Made by a program: the position numbers and the translations under genes. From Ailurus styani (taxonomy: Eukaryota; Chordata; Mammalia; Carnivora; Ailuridae): DNA of 64,000 bases. The notes under the pieces are model-generated. The model searched no databases. It worked only from the letters and a program-made list of their open reading frames with translations, and was not told the origin of the DNA. Below, piece by piece: positions 45,349-55,789 of this stretch. How positions within the stretch are numbered: position 1 is the stretch's first letter; the number at the start of each line of letters is the position of its first letter. The DNA lies in the NCBI GenBank assembly GCA_002007465.1, contig LNAC01000377.1, forward strand, positions 793,349 through 857,348. The letters run 5' to 3'.

Positions 45349-45460
45349 TTTATTTATTTTTTAAAATTTTAAGTAGGCTCCGTGCTTATCATGGAGCTGG
45401 AACTCACGACCTTGAGATTAAGGGTTCCCTGCTTTACCAACTGAGCCAGCCCAGGGGCCT
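45349..45460 (-). mobile_element. old short CAN SINE
   Basis: ttttaagtaggctccgtgct through gaactcacgaccttgagatt to ccaactgagccagcccaggg. Confidence 0.82.
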
Positions 45461-45479
45461 CTTTAATCTTCCCTTTTAT

Positions 45480-46065
45480 TGAAGGTATAGTAATTTGGAA
45501 ATTTTGGCTCTATGCAGGGCTCTCGGTGAGTGATAAAGCCGTATCTTCTGTGTCCTGCCCCAAGATTAAGAAAACAAAACAAAAACAACCCTGGTTTTCA
45601 GTTTTTCTCTTTGTTTTTGGTCCTTGGTAATTTTTCCTTTTTTCTGAGTTCATCTTTGCATTTAAAATCTATTTTTGTTGTATTTAAGCCGTTACTTCTG
45701 GTCGTTAGTCTATTATGATTTTCATATTTGGTCCATGATTTTGTCAAAAACAGAAGTCTTTATTAAAGTTTAGAATACTTACTTTTTTCTCCCCTATAAC
45801 TACAATGGTGATCTTGCATGCCTTGTCTAGGTTGATCATAAAATTGAAAAAGAGTAAACATCCTTCATAGTGTTAGGAGTATCTGTATAGTCATTGCAGA
45901 ACTGAGTAGCATGTTGGCCCGTGGAGGAGATGTAATTACATCTTTTACCTATTCCACTCAAAGAATGCATTAGGTGACAGAATGATATAGATTTTTTTTC
46001 ATCTTTGTTTTTTCTAGACTCTGATTACCTTTTATACTTCCTATGACAGAAAAGGCATGTGCTTA
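45480..46065. other. intron DNA, nothing recognised
   Basis: No SINE or exon seen. The frame at 45530-45718 is unsupported. Confidence 0.35.
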
Positions 46066-46070
46066 AGTTC

Positions 46071-46231
46071 TTGGGGCACCAGAATTAAGCTGCTGCCTCC
46101 TGCTCAGGTCATGATCCCGGAGTTCCGGGATGAAGCTCCCTGCATCAGGCTTCCTGCTTGGTGAGATGTCTGCTTCTCCCCCTGCCCTTCACTCTGCTCT
46201 CGTGTTCTCTCTCTCAAATAAATAAAATCTT
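46071..46231 (+). mobile_element. CAN SINE, head partly deleted
   Basis: ggggcacc joins directly to agaattaagctgctgcc, so the A-box region is missing. Its tail received the next SINE. Confidence 0.82.
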
Positions 46232-46239
46232 TATTTTTT

Positions 46240-46262
46240 CTTAATTATTTTTTTAAAGATTT

Positions 46263-46309
<47 letters not shown>

Positions 46310-46470
46310 TTTGACAGAAAGCAGAAGCAGGAGAAGCAGCAGGCAGAGGGAGAGGGAGAAGCATGCTTCCTGCCAAGCAAGGAGCCCCATGCAGGGCTTG
46401 ATCCCAGGATCCTGGGATCATGACCTGAGTGGAAGGCAGACACTTAATGACTGAGCCACCCAGAAGCCCC
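46240..46470 (-). mobile_element. CAN SINE in the tail of the previous one
   Basis: Tail-to-tail pair. The host tail aaataaataaaatctt recurs after it as aaataaagaaatgaaatctt. Its own reversed tail has about 12 attt units at 46264-46313. Confidence 0.9.
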
Positions 46471-46629
46471 ATCAAATAAAGAAATGAAATCTTAAGAACT
46501 TCCAAGAGCATTTTTCTTGAAGTCTTCTGGCTTGTTCTAATTGGAATGATTACTTTTCAGACCTGTACTGCCATCATCCCGAGATTTCTTTTCATCGCAC
46601 TTCTGGGTTACTTCTACTGTTTATTGGAT

Positions 46630-46652
46630 CGTGTGTGTGTGTGTGTGTGCGC
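46630..46652. repeat. (GT)n microsatellite
   Basis: cgtgtgtgtgtgtgtgtgtgcg tract. Confidence 0.9.
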
Positions 46653-46842
46653 ACGTGCATACATGTCCTTAACTAAAAGAACACGTGTGTGCACATAATA
46701 AAAGTCAAGTAAAAATTTTTAAAAAGATATGTGAGAAACATCTTGAATCTTTATATATCTGGCAGAGTCTTTGTTTTTGCCTGCACTCTAGATTAATAGG
46801 TTGCAGTATTAAAGTCTTGTTTTTATTTTTTGTTTTAAAAAG

Positions 46843-46893
46843 GTGTGTGTGTGTGTGTGTGTGTGTATCCATATATATATACAGACACACACA
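46843..46893. repeat. (GT)n-(TA)n-(AC)n near-palindrome
   Basis: GT repeat, then ccatatatatatacaga, then acacacacac: alternating purine-pyrimidine sequence able to fold on itself. Confidence 0.92.
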
Positions 46894-46894
46894 C

Positions 46895-47063
46895 TTAAGG
46901 TTTTATTTATTTGTCAGAGAGAGCAAGCATAGGCAGGGGGAGTGGCAGGCAGAGGGAGAAACTCCTTGCTCAGAAAGGAGCCGAGTGTGGGACTCAATCC
47001 CAAGACCCTGGGATCACCACCTGAGCCAAAGGCAGACGCTTAACCGAGTCACCCAGGCATCCC
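46895..47063 (-). mobile_element. CAN SINE, diverged
   Basis: From ttaaggttttatttatttgt to cgagtcacccaggcatccc, adjoining the palindromic microsatellite. Confidence 0.85.
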
Positions 47064-47099
47064 TTCCTTCAGCATTTTTAGCATCTTTTGTTTTCTGAG

Positions 47100-47835
47100 T
47101 GAAGTCCCATACTAATGTAATTCTTGTTTCTTTGTAGGTTATTCTGTCTTCCCTTTTCTGGAAATAGGATATTTTTGGAGTTCTTAGAGTACTAAAATTG
47201 AGGAGGAATGTGATGAAACCATGTTGTATATATTTCCGTCTTTAAATACCCATTTTGGTTTTCTGTTACTTTGAGTAAAAAAGAAGACTTATTACCCTAG
47301 TACTAATGAATAGCTCATTTCCCATTCTTTGTCTCTCCTTTTCCCTAATGTGAACCTATCACAGCACGAAAAAAAGAGATGGGAAACTTTCCTAGTCACC
47401 TTTGCTATCTCTTTAAAAACAATGCATTTGTTGTAAAATAAGAAGAACATTAACCCACAATTTTAACACCACTGAAAATATGCAAAGATTGATAGGCTAC
47501 GTGCTTCTTCAGGTTGTTTTTGCGGGTCTCTACCATTCCCCTCCATCTTTGGCAGTTAATTTTTAGAATTCAGAGTTCCATATCTTAGCTTGCATTAACC
47601 TTTGCAGTATAGGATATACATATGAAAGCTAACGATCAGATTGCTTGCTAGCATTTAGTAGTTTAAAAAAGTCAGTCAAATTCGTTTTACCAACTGGAGA
47701 TCATTTATTTTCTAGTGCTTGTGTGTATGTATGAGTTTGCCAGGTCTTGATCAGTCAGCTTTTTTTTTTTTAAATCAAAATATTTAAATTTCATTGGTTA
47801 TTTTTTAAGTTTTAGGATTGAGCATAACTGATTTT
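47100..47835. other. intron DNA, nothing recognised
   Basis: No SINE, L1 or exon signature seen by eye. Confidence 0.35.
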
Positions 47836-47858
47836 TTTAAACTAAAATCAAAGGGACG

Positions 47859-48057
47859 GGCGCCTGGGTGGCTCAGTGGGTTAAAGCCTCTGCTTTCGGC
47901 CCAGGTCATGATCTCAGGGTCCTGGGATCAAGGCCCGCATCGGGTTCTCTGCTTGGCAGGGAGCCTGCTTCCTCCTCTCTCTCTGCCTGCCTCTCTGCCT
48001 CCTTGTGATCTCTCTCCCGCTGTGAAATAAATAAATAAAATCTTTAAAAAAAAAAAA
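47859..48057 (+). mobile_element. CAN SINE
   Basis: TSD aactaaaatcaaaggg on both sides; near-consensus sequence. Confidence 0.95.
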
Positions 48058-48090
48058 AACTAAAATCAAAGGGTTAAAAACATATTTAAA

Positions 48091-48255
48091 AAAAGATTTT
48101 TTATTTATTTATTAGGCATAGAGATAGCACAAGTAGGCAGGGTGGCAGGGAGAGGGAAAAGCAGGCTCTCTGCTGAGCAGGGAGCCCTATGTGGGGCTCG
48201 ATCCCAAAACCTTGGGATCATCACCTGAGCCGAAGGCAGTCACTTAGACACCCCT
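48091..48255 (-). mobile_element. CAN SINE with head deletion (downstream SINE of source block)
   Basis: Shares with 21920-22090 an unusual head deletion that joins gccgaaggcag to cact(t)ag and cacccct. Short TSD taaaaaca on both sides. Confidence 0.9.
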
Positions 48256-48482
48256 AAAAACAAGCATATTTTTAATAGCGCCATTAAATCTAGGGAGAAG
48301 ATAAGGTGTGTATCTGTGGTTCTGAAAACGATTTTTTTTCTATTTTAATTGAAATGACTAATTTGAATTATAATCTTAAATACAGAAGGAAAATGATGTT
48401 TTTGGAATACCTCTGCTAACTTGGAATGATCAAAAGTAACCATTTAGCGGTTTGCTTTATTCCTATCAGTTATATCAGTTCT
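48256..48482. repeat. single-copy spacer duplicated at 22091-22316
   Basis: About 227 bp, roughly 95% identical by eye to 22091-22316. It lies between the two SINEs in both loci. Confidence 0.95.
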
Positions 48483-48670
48483 TTTTTTTTTAATTTTATT
48501 TATTTATTTGACAGAGAGAGAGAGAGTAGGCAGAGAAGTAGGCAGAGGGAGAGGGGGAAGCAGGCTCCCTGCCAAGCAGAGAGCCCGGTGTGGGGCTCCA
48601 TCCCAGGACTCTGAGATCATGACCTGAGCTGAAGGCAGAGGCTTTAACCCACTGAGCCACCCAGGCGCCC
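48483..48670 (-). mobile_element. CAN SINE, inferred parent of the transduced copy
   Basis: TSD agttatatcagttct (48468-48482) and agttaaatcagttct (48671-48685). Both flanks are intact here, whereas the copy at 22317-22514 keeps only the 3'-side one. Confidence 0.93.
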
Positions 48671-48984
48671 AGTTAAATCAGTTCTCTTTTATATGATTAT
48701 CTCTTAAAAATCTAATGTAGTATTATAGCCCTATATACTCTTTTGCTAGTATTCTGATTTTTTTGTGCTGGCAACAGGCGCCAATTATTTTGCAACCAAA
48801 AGTGCTCTAATGCCCAAGTAATTAGAACTTGAAGGAGTAGATTTGAGGTAAGAGAGATTCTCTTAGAAATCACATAGCCCTCACCAGACATTTGCGTAAT
48901 TTGTAATTTTGACAGTTTTTGTGAGACTGGATCGAAAAATTGAGTTGTGTGGGGAATCCTAGAGAGTTATAATTCAGTGAAGAG

Positions 48985-49180
48985 GGGGTGCCTGGGTGGC
49001 TCAGTCATTAGGTGTCTGCCTTCGGCTCGGGTCATGATCCCAGGGTCCTGGGATTGAGCCCCACATCAGGCTCCATGCTCTTCAGGAAGCCTGCTTCTCC
49101 CTCGCCCAGTCCCCCTGCTTGTATTCGCTCTTTCACTGTGTCTCTCTCTGTCAAATAAATAAATAAAATCTAAACAAACC
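48985..49180 (+). mobile_element. CAN SINE
   Basis: Head ggggtgcctgggtggctcag to tail aaataaataaataaaatcta. Confidence 0.93.
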
Positions 49181-49276
49181 AAAACAAAAAACTAAGAGAT
49201 CCATACTAATTTTATAGCTAGTAAACAATGCTGTAACCCTTGAAAACTCAACATGAAACAGGTACAGTTTTTTTGG

Positions 49277-49452
49277 TTTTCATTTTTAGATTAATTTGAC
49301 AGAGAGAGAGATTACAAGTAGGGAGAGAGAGAGAGGAGGAAGCAGGCTCCCCGCCGAGCAGGGAGCCCGATGCGGGCTCCATCCCAGGACCCTGAGATGA
49401 TGACCCGAGCCAGAGGCAGAGGCTTTAACCCACTGAGCCACCCAGGCGCCCC
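49277..49452 (-). mobile_element. CAN SINE
   Basis: TSD gaaacaggtacag / aaaacaggtacag. Confidence 0.93.
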
Positions 49453-49556
49453 AAAACAGGTACAGGTTTTAAATTACCTACCACTCCTATGTTTTACCTG
49501 AAACTCAATGTCTTCCCCCAAATGTTGTAATGTTCTGGGTAAGAACTGATCTAGAT

Positions 49557-49740
49557 GAGGGGACGAATGGGTGACTCAGTCAGTTAAGTGTCCGATTCGG
49601 TTTCAGTTCAGGTCATGTCTTGCGGTCATAAGATAGAGCCCTGTGTTGGGTTCTGTGCTCAGTTCAGAGTCTGCTTCAAATTCTCTCTCGCTTTCCCTCC
49701 TGATCACTTTCTCAGATAAGTAAATAAAATCTTAAAAAAA
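49557..49740 (+). mobile_element. old CAN SINE
   Basis: Diverged head gggacgaatgggtgactcag, then ttgcggtcataagatagagc and an aagtaaataaaatcttaaaa tail. Confidence 0.82.
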
Positions 49741-50013
49741 CAAAAACTGATGATTTAGATCAATTGACTGTTTCTTTGTTTAATGTAAATGTTGTTTTAT
49801 CCCTATAACCCTTGTTAAAGAAAATTAATGGCCTTAACAATAGGAATAAAGAAGAAGAAGAGTGTTATTTAGAATCAAGTCAAGGGCCTACTTGAATTAT
49901 ACCCCCTCCTCAGTTGATCTCTTAGATGAGAATTGATCCCTAAAAGAGTAACTTAACCGATGGGGGAGCATAGTGGAACTGCTCAGTTGTGTTGAGATTT
50001 TAAAGAAATGGTC

Positions 50014-50210
50014 AAGGGGTGCCTAGGTGGCTCAGTCGGTTAAGCTTCTGACTCTTGATTTTGGCTCAGGTTGTGGAATCCAGCCGGTGTTGGGTTCACA
50101 CTGGTGGGGAGTCTGCCTGAGTTTCTCTCTCTCTCTCTCTCTCTCTCTTTTCACCCCCCCCCCCCGCGCCAACACTGTCTCTAGAATAAATAAATAAATG
50201 TTTAAAAAAA
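50014..50210 (+). mobile_element. CAN SINE with (TC)n and C-run
   Basis: Head gggtgcctaggtggctcagt. The CT-rich body is expanded to about 12 TC units followed by a C11 run at 50154. Lies about 310 bp upstream of the RNF38 exon at 50523. Confidence 0.88.
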
Positions 50211-50522
50211 TAAATGGTCAAATTTCATACAATTGATTATCATGTTATTGTGTATCTTACATGTCGATGAGTTTTATGATGATTTTTAAGAAACAGATTT
50301 TACTTCTCATTTTATAGTTACTTTGCATCTCCCTTTCCCTCACTGAGAATCTTTATTCTTTAAAGATACTTAATTTGGGTTGACAGCATATTTTCCCCCT
50401 CCTGTACTCTTAAAGGTAAATATATTTAAATACCTATGCATGTATAGGTGCATTCCTATTCCATGTATAGGAATCCAAAATCCTTAAAAGGTCTCATTAA
50501 GTTGATTTTGTTGCTTTGGCAG

Positions 50523-50716
50523 AGTGAAGATAGTCCGAGTCCCAAGAGACAGCGCCTCTCTCATTCAGTCTTTGATTATACATCAGCATCACCAGCTCCC
50601 TCACCACCAATGCGACCATGGGAGATGACATCAAATAGGCAGCCCCCTTCAGTTCGATCAAGCCAACATCATTTCTCAGGGGAACGATGCAACACACCTG
50701 CACGCAACAGAAGAAG
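50523..50716 (+). CDS. RNF38: RNF38 coding exon (SEDSPSPKRQRL...ARNRR)
   Basis: This 194-nt exon follows a ttgctttggcag acceptor and ends at a gt donor at 50717. It starts in phase 0 and leaves two bases (AG) of a split Ser codon. It encodes 64 residues beginning SEDSPSPKRQRLSH and ending ARNRR, matching RNF38 residues 55-118. It is serine/proline-rich. The basic KRQRL cluster near its start and the RRQRGRR cluster opened by the next exon together look like the bipartite nuclear localisation region of the family. An ATG at 50610 (MRPWEM) corresponds to the start of the 432-residue short isoform known in human; its context is weak (C at -3), and an ATG five codons on at 50625 has a better one. 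Codon 46 (50658-50660) reads Ser where I recall Pro in human and mouse. The frame continuing past 50716 is intron. Confidence 0.95.
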
Positions 50717-50879
50717 GTTAGTTGATTTCAATGTTATTCTTAAATTTTCTTTCGTTGGCAGATTTGTGAGATTTTTTTTAATGTCAGAAAGCATTTTTTT
50801 TCCTATGGGCATTTTATAAACACATCAACACATATGTACTCATACACCCACACATGAAAAACAACATGACACACTGTTT

Positions 50880-51020
50880 AGACTCCCACACTAGAGCATG
50901 AGAGTTCATTTAGCTCGTGGGTGACAGGTGAAGAAATTGAAAGAGGCTAAAGTGATTTACCTAAAATCAATCCATGCCATTTTATGTGAATTCAACTACT
51001 TTATGGTTTAAAGCTTTGTG
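50880..51020. repeat. MIR-like remnant
   Basis: gtgacaggtgaagaaattga and aaagtgatttacctaaaatc resemble MIR. Confidence 0.45.
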
Positions 51021-51417
51021 TGGGCTCGCCTGCAATTCTGATTAAAAAAATGCATTTTATAGTTCCAAACTATAAGGAAATATGGAGACTTCTAGAAATG
51101 AGCTACCTCTTTTTCAGTGCATTCCTTTTTTTTCTGTATCTTTAAAGCAATTGGGAGCTTAATTAGGTTTCTTGTAAAACTGTGGAGCCATAAGACTGAC
51201 TGAGGTTTTACTTCAGTGCTCAGTCCTCTCTGTCTTGGTACTTGGCCCCTGGCTTTCTTCCCAGAGCAAATATTTCTTCTGAGCTTCTTCTTTTCAGTTG
51301 TGGCCTGAGCTCATACATTTCTTCTTCAGGGAATTGTGTATCCTTCGAGTGAGACAAGTGTTTGCATGTCCAGGATGTTGATAATCTAAGAAACATTGAA
51401 ACTCTTGAGTTAGGAAG

Positions 51418-51793
51418 GTGTTAAGGATTGAAAGTTTGTGTCTCTTCAAAATTCGTATGTTGAAGCCCTAATTCCCAGTGTGGCTATGTTTGGAGATGCA
51501 GTTTCTAAGGAGTAATTAAGGTTGAATGAAATCACAAGGGTGTGGCCCCCAATCCAATGGGATTTGTGTCCTTATAAGAAGAGACACCAGAGAGCTCACT
51601 CTCTCTGGCATGCAAGGACACAGTGAAAAGGTGGTCAACTGCAAACCAGGAAGAGAGTTCTCACAGAAACCCATCATCCCGACATCTTGATCTTGGACTT
51701 TTAGTCTTCAGAGCTGTGAGAAAATTAATTTTTGTTGTTTAAGCCACCTAGTGTGTGGTGTTTTATTATGGCAGCCCTGGGAAACTAATACCG
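51418..51793. mobile_element. MLT1-type solo LTR (ERVL-MaLR)
   Basis: Runs from tgttaaggattgaaagtttg through gttgaagccctaattcccag, gtgtccttataagaagagac and ttgttgtttaagccacctag to gggaaactaatacc, the MLT1A consensus in order. No internal retroviral sequence is present. The strand of the parent element was not assigned. Confidence 0.8.
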
Positions 51794-51817
51794 AAGGATC
51801 TTAAAACCATCATTCTT

Positions 51818-51995
51818 GGGATGCCTGGGTAGCTCAGTTGGTTAAGCAGCTGCCTTTGGCTGGGGTCGTGATCCCAGCATCCTGGGATCAAGTCCCACAT
51901 TTGGGGCTTTGCTCAGCAGCAAGCCTGCTTCTCCCTCTGCCTGCTGCATATGTTCTGTCTATGACAAATAGATAAACAAAATATTAAAAACAAAA
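51818..51995 (+). mobile_element. CAN SINE, shortened
   Basis: Head gggatgcctgggtagctcag; the CT-rich body is reduced; tail acaaatagataaacaaaata. Confidence 0.87.
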
Positions 51996-51999
51996 CAAA

Positions 52000-52440
52000 G
52001 AAAACACCATTCTTTGTTCCAGATGAGACAAAATAAACCTGTTTCTGAGTTATATAGTCTGTTGAGACACTGAGACTTTTACATTACTTGCTGCATTTTT
52101 TTATTTGTTTAAATTAAAATAATGTGTGTCAACCCAGGTAAAATACTTTATAGCTGTTAAAATAATAGCATGAGACAATATGGTTGTTTTTTTCAAGATT
52201 ACAGTCTGAGCACCTGCTGTAATCTTTTCTATTGTTTTATGATGAAATGTGTCATACATTCAGAAGAACATGTAAAACAAGCATACACTTAAAAGGATAA
52301 CACACAAGTGTACCAACACCCAGGTTAAAATAGAACATTGTTAATACTTCAAAAGCCCCTGTTCATCCTTCCTACCAGGATAAACCCTGTTCTGTGATTT
52401 GACATCTTTGCGTTGTTAATATTTTTAATACCTAGGAGTG
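52000..52440. other. intron DNA, possible old L1 3' fragment
   Basis: 52230-52440 (atgtaaaacaagcatacact, ccctgttctgtgatttgaca) loosely resembles reversed old L1 3' sequence. The remainder is unassigned. Confidence 0.3.
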
Positions 52441-52463
52441 TATTCTAAAACAATAAAATTTTT

Positions 52464-52665
52464 GGGCGCCTGGGTGGCTCAGTGGGTTAAAGCCTCTGCT
52501 TTCGGCTCAGGTCATGATCTCAGGGTCCTGGGATCGAGGCCCGCATCGGGCTCCCTGCTCAGCGGGGAGCCTGCTTCCCCCTCTCTCTCTCTGCCTGCCT
52601 CTCTGCCTCCTTGTGATCTCTCTCCCTCTGTGAAATAAATAAATNAAAAAAAAAAAAAACAAAAA
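52464..52665 (+). mobile_element. CAN SINE with N in tail
   Basis: TSD aacaataaaattttt / aacaataaaatttta. N at 52645 in the A-rich tail. Confidence 0.95.
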
Positions 52666-52699
52666 AAAACAATAAAATTTTAGGTTTTGCTGGTTGTAT

Positions 52700-53600
52700 A
52701 CATTCATTTAAATGTATTCTTTTTTGACTTTATCAAGCATTCTATTTTTAATGCGGACAGTAGTAGTTTATTTTTACTTGGTATACTCTTTCTTACATTA
52801 TATTGATATACCATTATTTATCTATCTATTAAATAATGGTTATGCTCAGTTTCTTACTATTAAAACGAGTATTATTAGGAACCTTTTATGTACACAGTGT
52901 CCGGTATACATGTGGAAACATTTTACTAGCATGTAAACCTAGGAGCACAATATCTGGGTCTTAGGAAAGGCTCTGGATCAGAAAGGGAATTTCAGAAGTG
53001 TCTATTTCCAGTTGGTAGTAGTAACAAGTTATGGGTTGTTAAATTGAAGAGAAGCATCATGCTCTAAGCTCGTGGAAATGCAAAGGGGGGAGGATAGGAG
53101 GAAGCACTTAACCTAGAAAACTGATTTATAGCCTTATTCTGCCCAGCAGTGAATGTTATTCCGTAACTCATTCTTCATTAGGTGCTTTATTATAGGCTAG
53201 CTATAAGCTTAGCTGCCAAATTGCCTCCCAGAAAAAGGCTGTGGAAGCAGATAAAAATTCAGCAGCAGTCTAACATAATTTAAGATACAAAGATGAGCAC
53301 ACAAAGTGAAAGAAGGACACTAAACTCAATAAAACAAAGAACTCAGTTAATAGAATTTTTGAGTAAGTATAACATGAGGGATGCAAGAGGGTATTGTATT
53401 CATAAGAGTCAACTAGAAACTAAGGAAAAATTTAGAACTCAGGAAATGTGCAGAAAAGGTGTCCTAGTTTCTGGAAGATCAAGTGGAGAACTTTTCCCAG
53501 ATGTAGCATAAAAGGCAAAATGAAAAGTGTGGATAAAAAAGTTTAAATATAGAGACAGAGTCATCAGTTCTAAGTATGTCTAATATTTTCAGATGGAGAC
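52700..53600. other. intron DNA, no gene recognised
   Basis: The plus frame at 53293-53511 (72 aa) has no domain, no splice context in frame with RNF38 and no known homologue that I recognise. Confidence 0.4.
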
Positions 53601-53611
53601 AATTGAAGGGA

Positions 53612-53799
53612 CCTTTTTTTTTTTTAAAGATTTTATTTATTTAACAGCACAAGCCAGGGGAGTGGCAGGCAGAGGGGAGAGGGAGAAGCAGGTTCCCCAC
53701 AGAGAAGGGGAAGCCCGATGTGGGACTCAATCCCGGGACTCTGGGATCATGACCTGAGCCGAAGGCAGCTGCTTAACCAACTGAGCCACCCAGGCGTCC
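53612..53799 (-). mobile_element. CAN SINE
   Basis: From tttttttttttaaagatttta to gccacccaggcgtccc. Confidence 0.9.
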
Positions 53800-53868
53800 C
53801 TTTTCCCACATCTTAACATCTATTAAGGACTTAGAATTGACGGTATATCGTAGTTTAACTGGCAACTT

Positions 53869-54069
53869 TTTTTTTTTTTAAAGATTTTATTTATTCATTT
53901 TGACAGAGAGATTACAAGGAGGCAGAGAGGCAGGCAGAGAGAGAGAGGAGAGGAGGAAGCAGGCTCCCTGCTGAGCAGAGAGCCCAATGCGGGCCTCGAT
54001 CCCAGGACCCTGGGATCATGACCTGAGCCGAAGGCAGCGGCTTTAACCCACTGAGCCACCCAGGCGCCC
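53869..54069 (-). mobile_element. CAN SINE
   Basis: TSD ctggcaactttttttt on both sides. Confidence 0.95.
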
Positions 54070-54117
54070 TGGCAACTTTTTTTTTTTTTTAACGTAAAAC
54101 AGTCCTTTATTTTATGT

Positions 54118-54222
54118 ATTTATTTTTAAGATTTAATTTTAAGCAATCTCTGCAGCCAACTCAAACTCACAACTCTGAGATCAAGAGTTGCATGCTCCAC
54201 TGACTGAGCTAGCCAGGCACCT
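54118..54222 (-). mobile_element. old short CAN SINE
   Basis: TSD-like aaaacagtcctttatttta / aaaatagtcctttaaaata. Same subfamily as the 127-bp array unit. Confidence 0.88.
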
Positions 54223-54259
54223 CATAAAATAGTCCTTTAAAATATTTGTACAGATATAG

Positions 54260-54432
54260 GGGTGCCTGGGTGGCTTGGTTGGTTAAGCATCCGAGTCTTG
54301 GTTTCGGGCTCAGGTCATGAACCTCAGGGTTGTGAGATGGAGCCCTGCATCGGACTCTGTGTCAGGCATGGAGCCTGCTTAAGATTCTCTCCCTCTCCTT
54401 CTGCTCCTCTCCCACCCCTAAAAAAAAATAAA
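54260..54432 (+). mobile_element. CAN SINE
   Basis: ggggtgcctgggtggcttgg to an A8 tail with aataaag. Confidence 0.9.
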
Positions 54433-54774
54433 GAGGAAATATGACAACTATATGTAATAATGGGATCTTGTATTAGATTCTCAACAGTGAGGGGACATAG
54501 GTGGAAAAACTTGTGAAATCTGAAATATGTTGTTTAATTAATAGTACAATACCAAGTTTTATTAATTTTAGTAATTTTTCTATGCTTATGGAAGATACTA
54601 GCATAAAGGAAAGCTGGGCAAAAGGTATGCAAAAAACTACTAAAATCATCTCAAAACATTTAAAAATTGAGTTCTAGGGTGGATGGCATCTTAAATTCAG
54701 TGAAATACAGTATGTAGCTTTTGAAGCAAAGATATGTACATTTTGCAAAAAGACATTAAAAAAATTTAAAAAAA

Positions 54775-54955
54775 AAATTTTTTTTTTAATTTGACAGAAA
54801 CACAGCGAAAGAGGGAACACAAGCAGAGGGAGTGGGAGAGGGAGAGGCAGGCTTCCCGCCAAGCAAGGAGCCGGATATGGGGCTCGATCCCAGTACCCTG
54901 GGATCATGACCTGAGCCGAAGGTAGACACTTAACGGCTGAGCCACTCGGGTGCCC
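54775..54955 (-). mobile_element. CAN SINE
   Basis: From tttttttttaatttgacaga to gagccactcgggtgcccc. Confidence 0.9.
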
Positions 54956-55217
54956 CAAAAAGAGACATTCTAAAATAAAGTCAGTGGAGGCAGTTAATGA
55001 AATAACCTAGGGTGTTCGTATCGAAGAGTTAATGTCGGAAAGTAATGTCCTTGTTCTCTTTAAGATTGGGCAGTTGGGAGTGAGAAGAAGCAGATTTAGG
55101 GATAGAGAGGTGACCTGATCTCAGTAAAGATTGCTGAAGGGGCTGTGTGTGCAGTTGTGTTTAGAATGGGGCTGTTTCCCCTCTTTTGCCCAATGTAGAG
55201 TACATTTTGTTTGTTTA

Positions 55218-55395
55218 TTTTAAAGATTTTATTTATTTGGGAGAAAGTGAGCTTGAGAGGGTGCAAGCAGTGGAGAGGCAGAAGCACCTTGCCCATTGAG
55301 CAGGGACCTGATGTGTGGGGCTCAATCCCCAGACTCTGGGATTATGTCCTGAGCCTAAGGCAGCCACTTAACCGACTGAGCCATCCAGGTGCCCC
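55218..55395 (-). mobile_element. CAN SINE
   Basis: TSD gtagagtacatttt / gtagagtaaatttt. Confidence 0.92.
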
Positions 55396-55789
55396 GTAGA
55401 GTAAATTTTTTAACAAGGTTGCTTTTTTGAATTTTGCTGGTGCTGAGCCAGTGTAAAAAGCAGTGGACGTGAGTTGTGGAATTGTAGAGAAGTAGAAAAT
55501 AGAAATCTACTCACAATAACAGTTTGACAAAATTTGTGTTAAACTATGTAGATGACTATGGTGTGGGGGGGGGGGAGTAAAAGTCGTTTCCTTCATAGCC
55601 AGTCTTTTAAAATTCTGTATATTATAGAAATATTTATGCTGACACTATCTCAGTGATTTCCATTTCCAGCATTTACTGAGTTCTATTATATTTGCAGTTG
55701 TCAACAAATGTTCTTCAGTTATTTTATGTATTTTCTACTACGTTATTTGAAAAATTCTTGAGTATGTAGGAACTCTTTTTTCACCTTCT

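Noticed and set aside
51418..51793. LTR considered as the edge of a provirus
   Set aside because: No internal gag/pol sequence or second LTR nearby; it is a solo MLT1-type LTR.
53293..53511. 72-codon plus-strand frame beginning MSTQSERR
   Set aside because: Intronic, not splice-compatible in an obvious way, and no recognised homologue; chance is the simplest reading.
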